DNA of 64,000 bases from an uncultured Bacteroidota bacterium (GTDB lineage Bacteria > Bacteroidota > Bacteroidia > Chitinophagales > LD1): positions 1 through 64,000 of the forward strand of contig CAIXGR010000047.1 in NCBI GenBank assembly GCA_903919075.1, in the 5' to 3' direction. The notes below the pieces were generated by a model. The model made no database searches and was not told where the DNA came from. It saw nothing but the letters and a program-made list of their open reading frames with translations. Positions 35,607 through 44,241 of the stretch are shown here, in pieces (position 1 is the first letter of the stretch; the number at the start of each line of letters is the position of its first letter). Both the position numbers and the translations under genes were made by a program.

Positions 35607-36626
35607 TCAATAAAATTTCAAATCAATATATACTGGTAAGTGGTCCGAATAACCGGCAACCCAATGGTTATATGCATAAGTTCGGTTGGGCTCCATTCCA
35701 TATTTAGGACTATTAAATAATAACCAGCGCGGGTTAAAAATATACGCCTTTAAATTGCGCACATAATAACTGCTCTTCCGGTTAAGCAAATTTTTCGACA
35801 CAATAAATTGGTCAAACAAATCAAGTTCATCTCTGTATTTAAGTGTGAATTCCTTTTTTGCATATATCGGCTTCATCAAATCCACAAGGTCTTCTTCAGC
35901 AGGGTGAGGATTCGCACCCGAGCAAAGGTATTCAAGGCTCGAATCAGTAGGGTTATCATTAAAATCTCCCATGGCAATAATGCGCGCTTGTGGCTCGCCT
36001 ATGTATATGTTTTCAATTTTGTCTCGCAAAATCTTTGACACATATAACCTCTTCTTTTCACTATCTCCATTCGCCTTTCGGCGGCTGGGCCAGTGGTTTA
36101 CAAAAAAGTAAACCGGGGTATCTTCAGTTACAAATCCTTTAAAATAAACAATGTCGCGCGTTTTGTCCGTCGTATCAAATGGGTAATTAATTCTCAAAAA
36201 AGCGTCAAAAACATTTGCTACTATATCTTTATTGTATAAAAAGGCCACATCAATTCCGCGTTCATCGGGTGAGTCGTGGTGTATAATGCCGAAATTGAAT
36301 TTTTTTAAGGCCGGTTGTGATATTAAATCTTCAAGCACTTGTCTGTTTTCCACTTCCGAAAGCCCGACAACCAAAGGTTGAATGGTATCGAACAAAGTCG
36401 CAATAACTTTAGAGATGTGATTAAGCTTTAACTCATATTTTTCGGTATTCCACTTAATTTTCGACTCCGGCGTAAACTCATCATCCTGCGTTTCTGGGTC
36501 ATTGATAGTATCAAAAAAGTTCTCAACGTTATAAAACACTATTCTGCCAGGCTTAAGCATAGTTTCTACCTGCGCATGTATGAAGGAGGGTAGAAACAAA
36601 AAGAAAACAACTGCAAATGGCTTCAT
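35607..36626 (-). CDS. Exported endonuclease/exonuclease/phosphatase-fold protein
   Basis: The 339-residue protein has a signal peptide (MKPFAVVFFLFLPSFIHAQ) and an EEP domain: IVFYNVENFFDTINDPE (metal Asn and Glu), VVGLSEVENRQVLEDL (catalytic Glu), HWPSRRKANGDSEKKR, AMGDFNDNPTDSSLEYL (Asp and Asn) and a final SDHLPVYID with the His. All catalytic motifs are intact, so it should be an active extracellular or periplasmic hydrolase acting on nucleic acid or phosphoesters. It starts directly at the end of the RmlD-like gene and is probably read from the same transcript as the lpdA side. Confidence 0.88.
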   Translation of the reverse strand: MKPFAVVFFLFLPSFIHAQVETMLKPGRIVFYNVENFFDTINDPETQDDEFTPESKIKWNTEKYELKLNHISKVIATLFDTIQPLVVGLSEVENRQVLEDLISQPALKKFNFGIIHHDSPDERGIDVAFLYNKDIVANVFDAFLRINYPFDTTDKTRDIVYFKGFVTEDTPVYFFVNHWPSRRKANGDSEKKRLYVSKILRDKIENIYIGEPQARIIAMGDFNDNPTDSSLEYLCSGANPHPAEEDLVDLMKPIYAKKEFTLKYRDELDLFDQFIVSKNLLNRKSSYYVRNLKAYIFNPRWLLFNSPKYGMEPNRTYAYNHWVAGYSDHLPVYIDLKFY

Positions 36627-37511
36627 TTATAAATATAATTTTTTATATATCTGTATCAACTCTTCATCTACGCTCATGGGCGAATAACCCAAAGATATAG
36701 CATTAGAAATGTTAAGTGATACATCTGCAGCTCGCGGAGCACTTGTTTTTACATCTTTTTGTGAGCAAGACTGTATGAATTCTTTCTGAAGCTGAAATGC
36801 ATCAGCCAATTTAATTCCAAAATCATATCGCGAAAGCCTGTCTTTGCCCGCAAGATGAATAATGCCCGAATAGTTTTCAAAAAGCCTGAGAAGTCCCATG
36901 CTAATACTTCTAGCACCACATATACTTCTAAACTCATCAGTAAATATAGGCACCTGTTGCTGGCTTTTTAATTGCGCTGTTATTTTTTGTATAAAATTAT
37001 TATTACCCGCCTCTGGTGTGCCAAACATTAATGGTATTCGGAACACACCTGATGGAGGATAGATTTTTAGTATCTCTTCTTCGGCTATTGATTTGTGTTC
37101 TCCGTAAATATTCACCGGATTCTTCTCATCGCCCTCGGTATACATTCCCTTTTTTCCGTCAAATACTAAGTCAGTTGAAGTAAATGCAAGAGGAATTTGA
37201 AAATCGCTGCAAATGCCGGCAAGATTTTGCGACGCAGCAACATTTACCGAGTACGAAATTTCTTTATTTAACTGGCAAAAATCCGGGCTTGAAATAGCTG
37301 CGACGTGGATAACAGCATCCGGTTCAATTTCATCAAAAAAATTTCCAAGTTCAATATATGAGGTAATATCGCATTTTACAGGAATAGCGTTTTCAAAATC
37401 GAAACCACCCGAATTTACTAAGCCATATATTTCCCAATCTTTAGCGGCTACGCGCATTAAATGATAACCGAGAAAACCCGAAGCACCTGTAAGAAGGAGT
37501 TTCTTTTTCAT
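36627..37511 (-). CDS. RmlD-like SDR family sugar-nucleotide reductase
   Basis: The 294-residue protein has the extended SDR pattern of dTDP-4-dehydrorhamnose reductase relatives: KKLLLTGASGFLGYHLM (cofactor loop), VIHVAAISSPDFCQ, FTSTDLVFDGKKGMY and the catalytic YGEHK (YxxxK). It probably reduces or epimerises a nucleotide sugar or a related small molecule. rmlA, B and C are not in the window, so rhamnose synthesis cannot be claimed. It lies 6 bp downstream of lpdA and directly touches the EEP gene, forming one run of minus-strand genes. Confidence 0.82.
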   Translation of the reverse strand: MKKKLLLTGASGFLGYHLMRVAAKDWEIYGLVNSGGFDFENAIPVKCDITSYIELGNFFDEIEPDAVIHVAAISSPDFCQLNKEISYSVNVAASQNLAGICSDFQIPLAFTSTDLVFDGKKGMYTEGDEKNPVNIYGEHKSIAEEEILKIYPPSGVFRIPLMFGTPEAGNNNFIQKITAQLKSQQQVPIFTDEFRSICGARSISMGLLRLFENYSGIIHLAGKDRLSRYDFGIKLADAFQLQKEFIQSCSQKDVKTSAPRAADVSLNISNAISLGYSPMSVDEELIQIYKKLYL

Positions 37512-37517
37512 ATCAGC

Positions 37518-38921
37518 TTACATAGATAACGGCCGGTTCTCAGTAGCTGCTAAACACGCTTCTTTAAATGCCTCGGTATAAGTAGGGTGAGGGTGGCTCA
37601 TGCGCGCTATATCTTCAGCGCTGGCACGGTATTCCATCGCTACCACGCCTTCAATAATCATATCGGCAGCGCGTGCGCCAATAATATGCACACCAAGTAT
37701 TTCATCAGTTTCTTTCGCTGCAAGGATTTTTACAAAGCCATCCAAATCGCCACTGGCACGCGCCCGGCCCAATGCCCGGAAAGGAAACTTACCGGTTTTA
37801 TACGCAGTTCCTTTCTCTTTTAATTCTTGTTCTGTAGCACCAACACTTGCCGCTTCCGGCCATGTATACGCAACACCGGGTATCATATTATAATTAATAT
37901 GCGGCTTCTGGCCAGCCATAGTCTCTGCAATAAATACGCCCTCCTCTTCAGCTTTATGGGCCAACATTGCTCCGCGTATTACATCGCCTAAAGCATAAAT
38001 ACCGGCAACCGGTGTTTCAAGTTTTTCGTTTACCGGTATCCTTCCTTTTTCATCCGTCTTCAAACCAGCATTTTCCAATGTAAGGCCGGTTGTGTATGGA
38101 ACACGCCCCACTGCAACCAAACAATAATCTCCTTTTATTTCAACCTTCTCCCCATTTTTATTTTCGGCTGTAACAGTTACTTCTTTTCCTTTTACAGTAG
38201 CACCGGTCACCTTATGCGAAAGAATAAATTCCATTCCATCTTTGCGAAGAATACGCAACATCTCTTTGCTTATTTCTTCATCCATCGAAGGAACAATCTT
38301 ATCTAAAAACTCTACCACTGTAACTTTCGAGCCCAAACGCTGATAAACTGAACCCAGCTCTACTCCAATAATTCCCCCGCCTATAATTACCAAATGTTGA
38401 GGCACCTCGGTTAATGAAAGGGCTTCAGTAGAAGTAATGATTCTCTTCTTGTCAAGTTTAATGAAAGGAAGATTGGTAGGTTTACTACCGGTAGCAATAA
38501 TTACCTTTTCAGTTTCAATTTCCTGCTTTTCGTTTTTCGAATCAGTAACTGCAATTTTATTTTTATTGATGAACGAACCGGTGCCGGTATACATATCAAT
38601 CTTATTTTTCTTCATTAAAAAAGTAAGGCCATCGTTATTTTGCTTTACTACGCTGCTTTTGCGCTCAACCATTTTTCCAAAATCAAGCGATAGACCCTTT
38701 ACATTAATGCCGTGCGTTGAAAACACCATTTCAGCATTATGATAATGTTCAGATGAATCAAGCAACGCTTTTGATGGAATACAACCTACATTGGTGCAAG
38801 TGCCACCCAAAACCGGGTATTTTTCAATAATGGCCACTTTCATTCCAAGTTGCGAACATCTGATAGCAGCAATATAACCACCGGGTCCCGAACCAATAAC
38901 TACAACATTATATTTCGACAT
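37518..38921 (-). CDS. lpdA: Dihydrolipoyl dehydrogenase (E3)
   Basis: The 467-residue flavoprotein reoxidises lipoyl groups of 2-oxoacid dehydrogenases. It has the FAD loop VVVIGSGPGGYIAAI, the redox disulfide GGTCTNVGCIPSKALL, the NAD loop IIGGGIIGVELGSVY and YALGDVIRGAMLAHKAEEEG. The dimer-interface HPHPTYTEAFKEA supplies the catalytic His and Glu. The gene is 20 bp downstream of the E2 gene, so it serves the 2-oxoglutarate complex and may also serve the fused E1 complex at the other end of the window. Confidence 0.97.
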   Translation of the reverse strand: MSKYNVVVIGSGPGGYIAAIRCSQLGMKVAIIEKYPVLGGTCTNVGCIPSKALLDSSEHYHNAEMVFSTHGINVKGLSLDFGKMVERKSSVVKQNNDGLTFLMKKNKIDMYTGTGSFINKNKIAVTDSKNEKQEIETEKVIIATGSKPTNLPFIKLDKKRIITSTEALSLTEVPQHLVIIGGGIIGVELGSVYQRLGSKVTVVEFLDKIVPSMDEEISKEMLRILRKDGMEFILSHKVTGATVKGKEVTVTAENKNGEKVEIKGDYCLVAVGRVPYTTGLTLENAGLKTDEKGRIPVNEKLETPVAGIYALGDVIRGAMLAHKAEEEGVFIAETMAGQKPHINYNMIPGVAYTWPEAASVGATEQELKEKGTAYKTGKFPFRALGRARASGDLDGFVKILAAKETDEILGVHIIGARAADMIIEGVVAMEYRASAEDIARMSHPHPTYTEAFKEACLAATENRPLSM

Positions 38922-38941
38922 GAGATAAGAGAGTTTATCTT

Positions 38942-40189
38942 TTATAATTCAAGTAACAATTCAATTGGGTCAGCACCCAGCAACATTTTTTCAGGGTGCT
39001 CTAGAAATTCTTTTACGGCTACTAAAAAACTTACCGATTCTTTCCCATCAATAATCCGGTGGTCGTACGAAAGTGCCACATACATCATCGGCCTTATTTC
39101 GATTTTACCATCAATCACCACCGGTCTATCCTGTACCTTATGCATACCCAGTATGGCAGATTGTGGAGGATTGATAATAGGAGTACTCATTAACGAACCA
39201 AACACACCGCCGTTAGAAATAGTAAAAGTGCCACCGGTCATTTCTTCCATCGAAAGAATTCCATCGCGGCCCTTTATAGCTAACTCTTTTACTTTCTTTT
39301 CAATCTCTGATAAAGAAAGCGATTCCGCATTTTTAATTACCGGAACCACTAAACCTTTAGGCGTTGAAACCGCAATAGAAATATCGCAGTAATCATGAAA
39401 AACAACATTACCACTATCTATATAAGCATTCACCGCCGGAAATTTCTCAAGCGCCAAACAACATGCTTTTGCGAAGAAGCTCATAAAGCCCAGATTGATA
39501 TCGTATTTTTTTCTGAAGGCCTCAAGATGTTTTTCGCGTATTTTATTTATGCCAGTCATATCTACTTCGTTAAAAGTAGTCAACATGGCTGTTGAGTTTT
39601 TTGAATACACCAACCGGTCCGAAACCGTTTTTCGCAGTCGGCTCATTTTTTCAACGCGCTCATTTCTGCTAAATGGTGTTCTACCACCGGTAGTTTTATT
39701 TTTAATGGCATTCAGCGCATCTTCTTTAGTAATGCGGCCTTTTACGCCAGTGCCTTTCACCTCGTTGGTTGCCATGTTACCTTCATCCAATATTTTTTTG
39801 GCTGCCGGCGAAGGATAATTGGTTTGTGGTTTATCATTTGTTGTTTGAAGCGGCTGAGTAGTCTTCTCTGCTTTTGGTTCTTCTGTCTTAGCAGGCTTTG
39901 TTTTTTTCTCTGTTTCTTTGGGCTTTTCTTCTTTCGGTGTACCGGCTGGTTTCTTTGCACTCTCATCAATATTGCATATCACGGCGCCTATTTTTAAATC
40001 ATAGCCTTCCTTAGCAACAAATTTTACTGTTCCAGCAATCGGCGAAGGAATTTCTTGTGATGCCTTGTCTGTTTCCAACTCGCATACCGGTTGGTCTAAT
40101 TCCACATAATCACCTTCTTTAACCAGGTATCTCGATAAAGTTACTTCGGTAATTGATTCGGCTACTGCTGGTACTTTTAATTCTGTCAT
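38942..40189 (-). CDS. sucB: Dihydrolipoyl succinyltransferase, 2-oxoglutarate dehydrogenase E2
   Basis: The 415-residue protein has a lipoyl domain at the N-terminus with the lipoylated Lys in [15 protein letters not shown] Lys/Pro/Thr-rich linker (about 80-125) follows, then an E3-binding peripheral domain ([12 protein letters not shown]... [10 protein letters not shown]) and the catalytic acyltransferase domain. That domain includes [41 protein letters not shown] and the active-site [16 protein letters not shown] (His and Asp). Placement between sucA and lpdA assigns it to the 2-oxoglutarate complex. Confidence 0.97.
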   Translation of the reverse strand: MTELKVPAVAESITEVTLSRYLVKEGDYVELDQPVCELETDKASQEIPSPIAGTVKFVAKEGYDLKIGAVICNIDESAKKPAGTPKEEKPKETEKKTKPAKTEEPKAEKTTQPLQTTNDKPQTNYPSPAAKKILDEGNMATNEVKGTGVKGRITKEDALNAIKNKTTGGRTPFSRNERVEKMSRLRKTVSDRLVYSKNSTAMLTTFNEVDMTGINKIREKHLEAFRKKYDINLGFMSFFAKACCLALEKFPAVNAYIDSGNVVFHDYCDISIAVSTPKGLVVPVIKNAESLSLSEIEKKVKELAIKGRDGILSMEEMTGGTFTISNGGVFGSLMSTPIINPPQSAILGMHKVQDRPVVIDGKIEIRPMMYVALSYDHRIIDGKESVSFLVAVKEFLEHPEKMLLGADPIELLLEL

Positions 40190-40223
40190 AATAATATTGA
40201 GTATTAATATTTGGTATTAAGTT

Positions 40224-42929
40224 TTATTCGAATGCTCTTTTTAAAATTGCTTCCTGCTCATCTAAGTGCACCTTTTTAAATCCGGTTGATGGCGATGCAG
40301 AATTTTTTCGTGCAATTCCCTTCATAGGTAATTTATCATGCAGTCGCGCTAGCATAAAATGCCAAGCACCCATATTTTCCGATTCTTCTTGAACCCAACA
40401 AACTTCTGCGGTTGGATATTTTTGTGTAACCGCTATCATTTTATCTTGTGGTAATGGGTAAAGTTGCTCTACGCGCGCAATTACTATATCATCGTGTTTA
40501 TCGCGCTCTTTACGTTCCAATAAATCGTAATATATTTTCCCGCTGCAAAAAAGAATCTTTCTTACTTTTTTACTTGCAGCTTCATCAACAATTAATTCTT
40601 TGAAGCCACCTTTCAATATATTATCTAAGGGAGAAATGCAACGCGGGTGGCGCAATAACGACTTAGGAGTCATTACTACCAGTGGCTTTCTGAAAGGCCA
40701 ATACATCTGCCTGCGCAAAGCGTGAAAGAAATTAGCTGGGTCAGAAATATTTACCACCACCATATTCATTTCGGCGCACTGTTGTAAAAAGCGTTCCAAT
40801 CTTGCTGATGAGTGCTCCGGTCCCTGGCCTTCGTAACCATGTGGCAACAACAATACCAATCCCGAACTTTTTTGCCATTTCGATTCACCGGAGGCAATAA
40901 ACTGGTCGATAGTAATTTGTGCACCGTTCGAAAAATCTCCAAACTGCGCTTCCCATAATACTAAAGCTTCTGGGTGCGGAAGTGTATAACCATATTCAAA
41001 GCCTAATACACCATATTCACTTAAAAGAGAATTATAAACAAAAAAGCGTCCCTGCTTTTCGCTCAGGTTGCATAATCTGCAATATTGCTCATTGGTATTT
41101 TCATCTGTAATTACCGAATGCCGGTGCGTAAATGTTCCACGCTTTACGTCTTCGCCGCTTAAGCGTACATCTCTTCCCTCAAGTAATAGCGAGCCATAGG
41201 CCATTAATTCGGCTGCGGCCCAATCTAATTTACTTTCGCCTTGTGTTAGTTTTTTTCTTTCATCTAAATATTTCTGCACTTTTTTTAATGGAACAAAGCC
41301 ATCCGGCACTTTATTCAATCCTTCAATAAGTTGTAACGCAGTTTTTTTAGTTATAGCAGTATCCGGCGAATCATGAAAATCTTCGATAGTGGCCTTACGC
41401 AATTTTTGCCATGCCAACTCAGTGGGCTGTGGTTGATAAGGGAGTGGATGTTGCTTTACTAAATTTAATCGCTGCTGCAATTCATCCCAAAATTCCTTTT
41501 CCAAGCGCTTAGCTATTTCACCGGTCATTGAGCCTTGGGCAATCAACTGTTCCGAATAAACATCGCGCGGATTTTTATGCGCCTCAATTAATTTATAAAG
41601 GGCCGGTTGTGTGTATTTCGGGTCGTCGCTTTCGTTATGGCCATGCTTGCGGTAGCACACCATATCAATAAAAATATCTTTATTGAATTTCTGTCTGTAC
41701 TCGGTGGCTAATTCGCAGGCAAAAACTGTTGCTTCAACATCATCGCCATTTACGTGCATCACAGGTGCCTCAATAGTAGCTGCAATCGAAGTGCAATAGT
41801 CCGATGAACGTGCATCATCAAAATCGGTAGTAAAACCAATTTGATTATTAATTACAAAATGAAAGGTGCCACCGGTGTAGTAGCCGTTCAACTTTGCCAT
41901 TTGCAATACTTCATAAACTATACCCTGCCCTGCAACAGCCGAGTCGCCGTGAATAAGGAGAGGAAGAATTTTATCGTAATCAGAATTATAAATAGCATCT
42001 GCCTTAGCACGGGTAAAGCCCTCTACAATCGGGTTCACAGCCTCAAGGTGCGAAGGATTCGGCATCAACTTCATATATACCGACCTGCCATTGGCTACCG
42101 GATACTGCGATGAAAAACCAAGATGGTATTTCACATCACCATCGCCCATTGTCAAATCATATTTTGCATTGCCTTCAAACTCGTTAAATATTTCTTCGTA
42201 AGTTTTACCAAGAATATTTACCAGCACGTTCAATCTTCCTCGGTGTGCCATACCTATTACTACTTCCTCAACCCCCATATTCGAGGCGGTTTGTATAATA
42301 GCATCAAGACCCGGTATTGTAGTTTCACCTCCTTCAAGCGAAAAACGTTTTTCGCCTATATATTTAGTGCCCAAAAACTTTTCGAATACTACAGCTTGGT
42401 TTAAACGACGTAAAATATGCTCCTTTTTTTCAGCAGTATAACTAACTACTGCATCGCTCTTTTCAATCTTACTTCTGAAAAATTCAATTTCTTCTTTTAC
42501 ACGTACGTAACCATATTCAAAACCTATAGTGTTACAATATATGCTCTTTAGCTTGGCAATAATTTCGTTAAGTGTGGCACTGGTTAGTCCTATTTCCGAA
42601 CCAACTGTAAATTTCTTTTCAAGGTCGTTATCGCTCAAACCAAAATTTTCAAGCTCAAGATCAGCGTGGCGGTTCTTTCGGGGCTTTAAAGGGTTGGTGT
42701 TGGCTATTAAATGGCCCTTACAGCGGTAAGCTTCAATAAGCTTATAAACCTTCAGCTCATCAGCCGAAAGCGACGATGATTTGCCATTATAGTTAAGTTG
42801 GGCAAAATCGAAACCTTCGAAAAATTTTTTGAACTCAATATCTACAGAATCAGGGTTTGACTTGAATTCTTTATACAAATTTTCCAGATACTCAGGGCTT
42901 GCGTTAGCCAGATACGAATACTTATCCAT
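40224..42929 (-). CDS. sucA: 2-oxoglutarate dehydrogenase E1 component
   Basis: The 901-residue thiamine-diphosphate enzyme decarboxylates 2-oxoglutarate. The N-terminus (SYLANASPEYLENLYKEFK) is the E2-binding peptide of this family. GMAHRGRLNVLVNILGK, the thiamine/Mg motif with GDSAVAGQGIVYEVLQM, and NNQIGFTT are in order. The transketolase-like C-terminal half has FEYGYTLPHPEALVLWEAQFGDF and HGYEGQGPEHSSARLERFLQ. It leads an operon with sucB and lpdA. Its promoter probably lies inside the inverted repeat just upstream. Confidence 0.97.
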   Translation of the reverse strand: MDKYSYLANASPEYLENLYKEFKSNPDSVDIEFKKFFEGFDFAQLNYNGKSSSLSADELKVYKLIEAYRCKGHLIANTNPLKPRKNRHADLELENFGLSDNDLEKKFTVGSEIGLTSATLNEIIAKLKSIYCNTIGFEYGYVRVKEEIEFFRSKIEKSDAVVSYTAEKKEHILRRLNQAVVFEKFLGTKYIGEKRFSLEGGETTIPGLDAIIQTASNMGVEEVVIGMAHRGRLNVLVNILGKTYEEIFNEFEGNAKYDLTMGDGDVKYHLGFSSQYPVANGRSVYMKLMPNPSHLEAVNPIVEGFTRAKADAIYNSDYDKILPLLIHGDSAVAGQGIVYEVLQMAKLNGYYTGGTFHFVINNQIGFTTDFDDARSSDYCTSIAATIEAPVMHVNGDDVEATVFACELATEYRQKFNKDIFIDMVCYRKHGHNESDDPKYTQPALYKLIEAHKNPRDVYSEQLIAQGSMTGEIAKRLEKEFWDELQQRLNLVKQHPLPYQPQPTELAWQKLRKATIEDFHDSPDTAITKKTALQLIEGLNKVPDGFVPLKKVQKYLDERKKLTQGESKLDWAAAELMAYGSLLLEGRDVRLSGEDVKRGTFTHRHSVITDENTNEQYCRLCNLSEKQGRFFVYNSLLSEYGVLGFEYGYTLPHPEALVLWEAQFGDFSNGAQITIDQFIASGESKWQKSSGLVLLLPHGYEGQGPEHSSARLERFLQQCAEMNMVVVNISDPANFFHALRRQMYWPFRKPLVVMTPKSLLRHPRCISPLDNILKGGFKELIVDEAASKKVRKILFCSGKIYYDLLERKERDKHDDIVIARVEQLYPLPQDKMIAVTQKYPTAEVCWVQEESENMGAWHFMLARLHDKLPMKGIARKNSASPSTGFKKVHLDEQEAILKRAFE

Positions 42930-42954
42930 TTTTAATTCCCACGATTTTTTTATG

Positions 42955-42962
42955 CAAACCTA
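42955..42962 (-). promoter_or_regulatory. Putative -7 element for the sucA operon
   Basis: On the minus strand the sequence reads TAGGTTTG, an exact TAnnTTTG match about 26 bp before the sucA ATG. It lies inside one arm of the inverted repeat at 42956-43007. Confidence 0.5.
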
Positions 42963-43007
42963 AAATAAAACACTAATAATCAGCATTTTAAAAATAATTT
43001 TAGGTTT
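42956..43007. repeat. 11-bp perfect inverted repeat in sucA-rpsT intergenic region
   Basis: AAACCTAAAAT and ATTTTAGGTTT are exact complements separated by 30 bp. The left arm overlaps the proposed sucA promoter, which makes an operator possible. Confidence 0.6.
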
Positions 43008-43087
43008 ACGAAAACACTTACAAAACAATGAACTTGAGGGCAAAGTTGAAATTTTAAGTTGATTTTTGGAAATAAAGGCAGGAAAGC

Positions 43088-43095
43088 TATATTTG
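43088..43095 (+). promoter_or_regulatory. Putative promoter of rpsT
   Basis: TATATTTG is an exact TAnnTTTG match. A TTTTTGG run about 19-20 bp upstream can serve as the -33 element. The leader would be about 28 nt. Confidence 0.6.
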
Positions 43096-43122
43096 CAGTC
43101 CTTTTTAAACAAGAAAAAACAC

Positions 43123-43377
43123 ATGGCACATCACAAATCAGCCCAAAAGCGTATCCGTCAAACAGCCAAAAGAAGGTTGATAAACAGGTATTATGCTAAA
43201 ACAACACGGAATGCTATCCGCGCTTTAAGAGCAGAAACTAACCCAGGCGAAGCTAAGAAAGCGCTTGTAGAGGTTGTTTCATCAGTAGACCGTTTGGCAA
43301 AAAGAGGCTATATCCACAAAAATAAAGCTGCTAACCTTAAATCAGGCCTGGCTGCCAAGATTTCTAAATTGAAATAA
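43123..43377 (+). CDS. rpsT: 30S ribosomal protein S20
   Basis: This 84-residue basic protein begins MAHHKSAQKRIRQTAKRRLIN and continues with three predicted helices, including SSVDRLAKRGYIHKNKAANLKSGL, the conserved S20 C-terminal part. It binds 16S rRNA in the small subunit. The ORF-track start at 43066 lies upstream of the promoter and is rejected; the ATG at 43123 matches the family N-terminus. The gene stands alone and is closed by an intrinsic terminator. Confidence 0.97.
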   Translation: MAHHKSAQKRIRQTAKRRLINRYYAKTTRNAIRALRAETNPGEAKKALVEVVSSVDRLAKRGYIHKNKAANLKSGLAAKISKLK

Positions 43378-43402
43378 TATTTTTTCGAAAATAAATTTTT
43401 GA

Positions 43403-43429
43403 AGGCATCTCCAACGAGGTGCCTTTTTT
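43403..43429 (+). terminator. Rho-independent terminator after rpsT
   Basis: AGGCATCT pairs with AGGTGCCT (one T-G pair) around CCAACG and is followed by TTTTT. It lies 25 bp after the stop codon. Confidence 0.82.
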
Positions 43430-43467
43430 ATTTACCTTTCATTTAAGTATTAAGCTAATTCTAATTT

Positions 43468-44172
43468 ATGGAAGAAGAAACCAAAGACTTTTTATCAATT
43501 AAAAGTTGGGCCGAGGAAGACCGCCCGCGCGAGAAGCTGATGCTAAAAGGCAAATCAACTTTAAGCGATGCAGAGTTAATTGCTATTTTATTACGAACCG
43601 GTGTAACTGGAAATTCCGCTTTAGATATTTCTAAAAAAATATTGAAACACGTTAATGGCGATTTGAATGAGTTAGGTAAGCTTACCGTTAACGAAATAAA
43701 GAAATTAGAAAAAGGCTTAGGCGATACCAAATCAATTACCATAGTAGCGGCGCTTGAACTTGGAAGAAGAAGACAATCCAGCGAAGTGCGCGAAAAGCCA
43801 ACGCTTACAAGCAGTCAGCATTCGTTTGATTATATATACCCTGAAATTGCCGACCTGAAGCACGAAGCCTTTTTTGTTATTTATTTAAACCGGGCAAATA
43901 AAGTTATTGCGCACAAACAAATTAGCAGTGGTGGCGTTTCAGGAACCTTTACCGATACCAAAATTATTCTTAAACATGCCATTGAATTGCTTGCCAGCTA
44001 TATTATTGCAGTTCATAATCACCCTTCCGGTAACATACAACCAAGCCCCCCAGATATTAGTTTAACAAAACAATTAAAGGAAGCCGGAAAATTAATTAAC
44101 GTTGACCTGCTTGACCACCTGATAATAGGAGAGAAGAAGTTTTACAGCTTTGCTGATGAAAGTATGATGTAA
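43468..44172 (+). CDS. radC: RadC/JAB-domain protein
   Basis: The 234-residue protein has an N-terminal helix-hairpin-helix-like part (LSDAELIAILLRTGVTGNSAL, KGLGDTKSITI). A C-terminal JAMM/MPN+ metal site follows: AVHNHPSGNIQPSPPDISLTK carries HxH and the Asp, with the upstream Glu in the DLKHEAFF region. RadC family proteins were once linked to DNA repair, but their true biochemical role is unclear. The length is normal. It follows rpsT but has its own start after the terminator. Confidence 0.93.
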   Translation: MEEETKDFLSIKSWAEEDRPREKLMLKGKSTLSDAELIAILLRTGVTGNSALDISKKILKHVNGDLNELGKLTVNEIKKLEKGLGDTKSITIVAALELGRRRQSSEVREKPTLTSSQHSFDYIYPEIADLKHEAFFVIYLNRANKVIAHKQISSGGVSGTFTDTKIILKHAIELLASYIIAVHNHPSGNIQPSPPDISLTKQLKEAGKLINVDLLDHLIIGEKKFYSFADESMM

Positions 44173-44217
44173 TTATTCAGCGCTATTCCGTTCTTAATAA
44201 TACATTTTTAAAACCGT

Positions 44218-44225
44218 TATCTTAG
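44218..44225 (+). promoter_or_regulatory. Possible -7 element for the M43 protease gene
   Basis: TATCTTAG differs from TAnnTTTG at one position and lies 17 bp before the GTG start. Confidence 0.3.
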
Positions 44226-44241
44226 CGCAAAAAAAATAACA

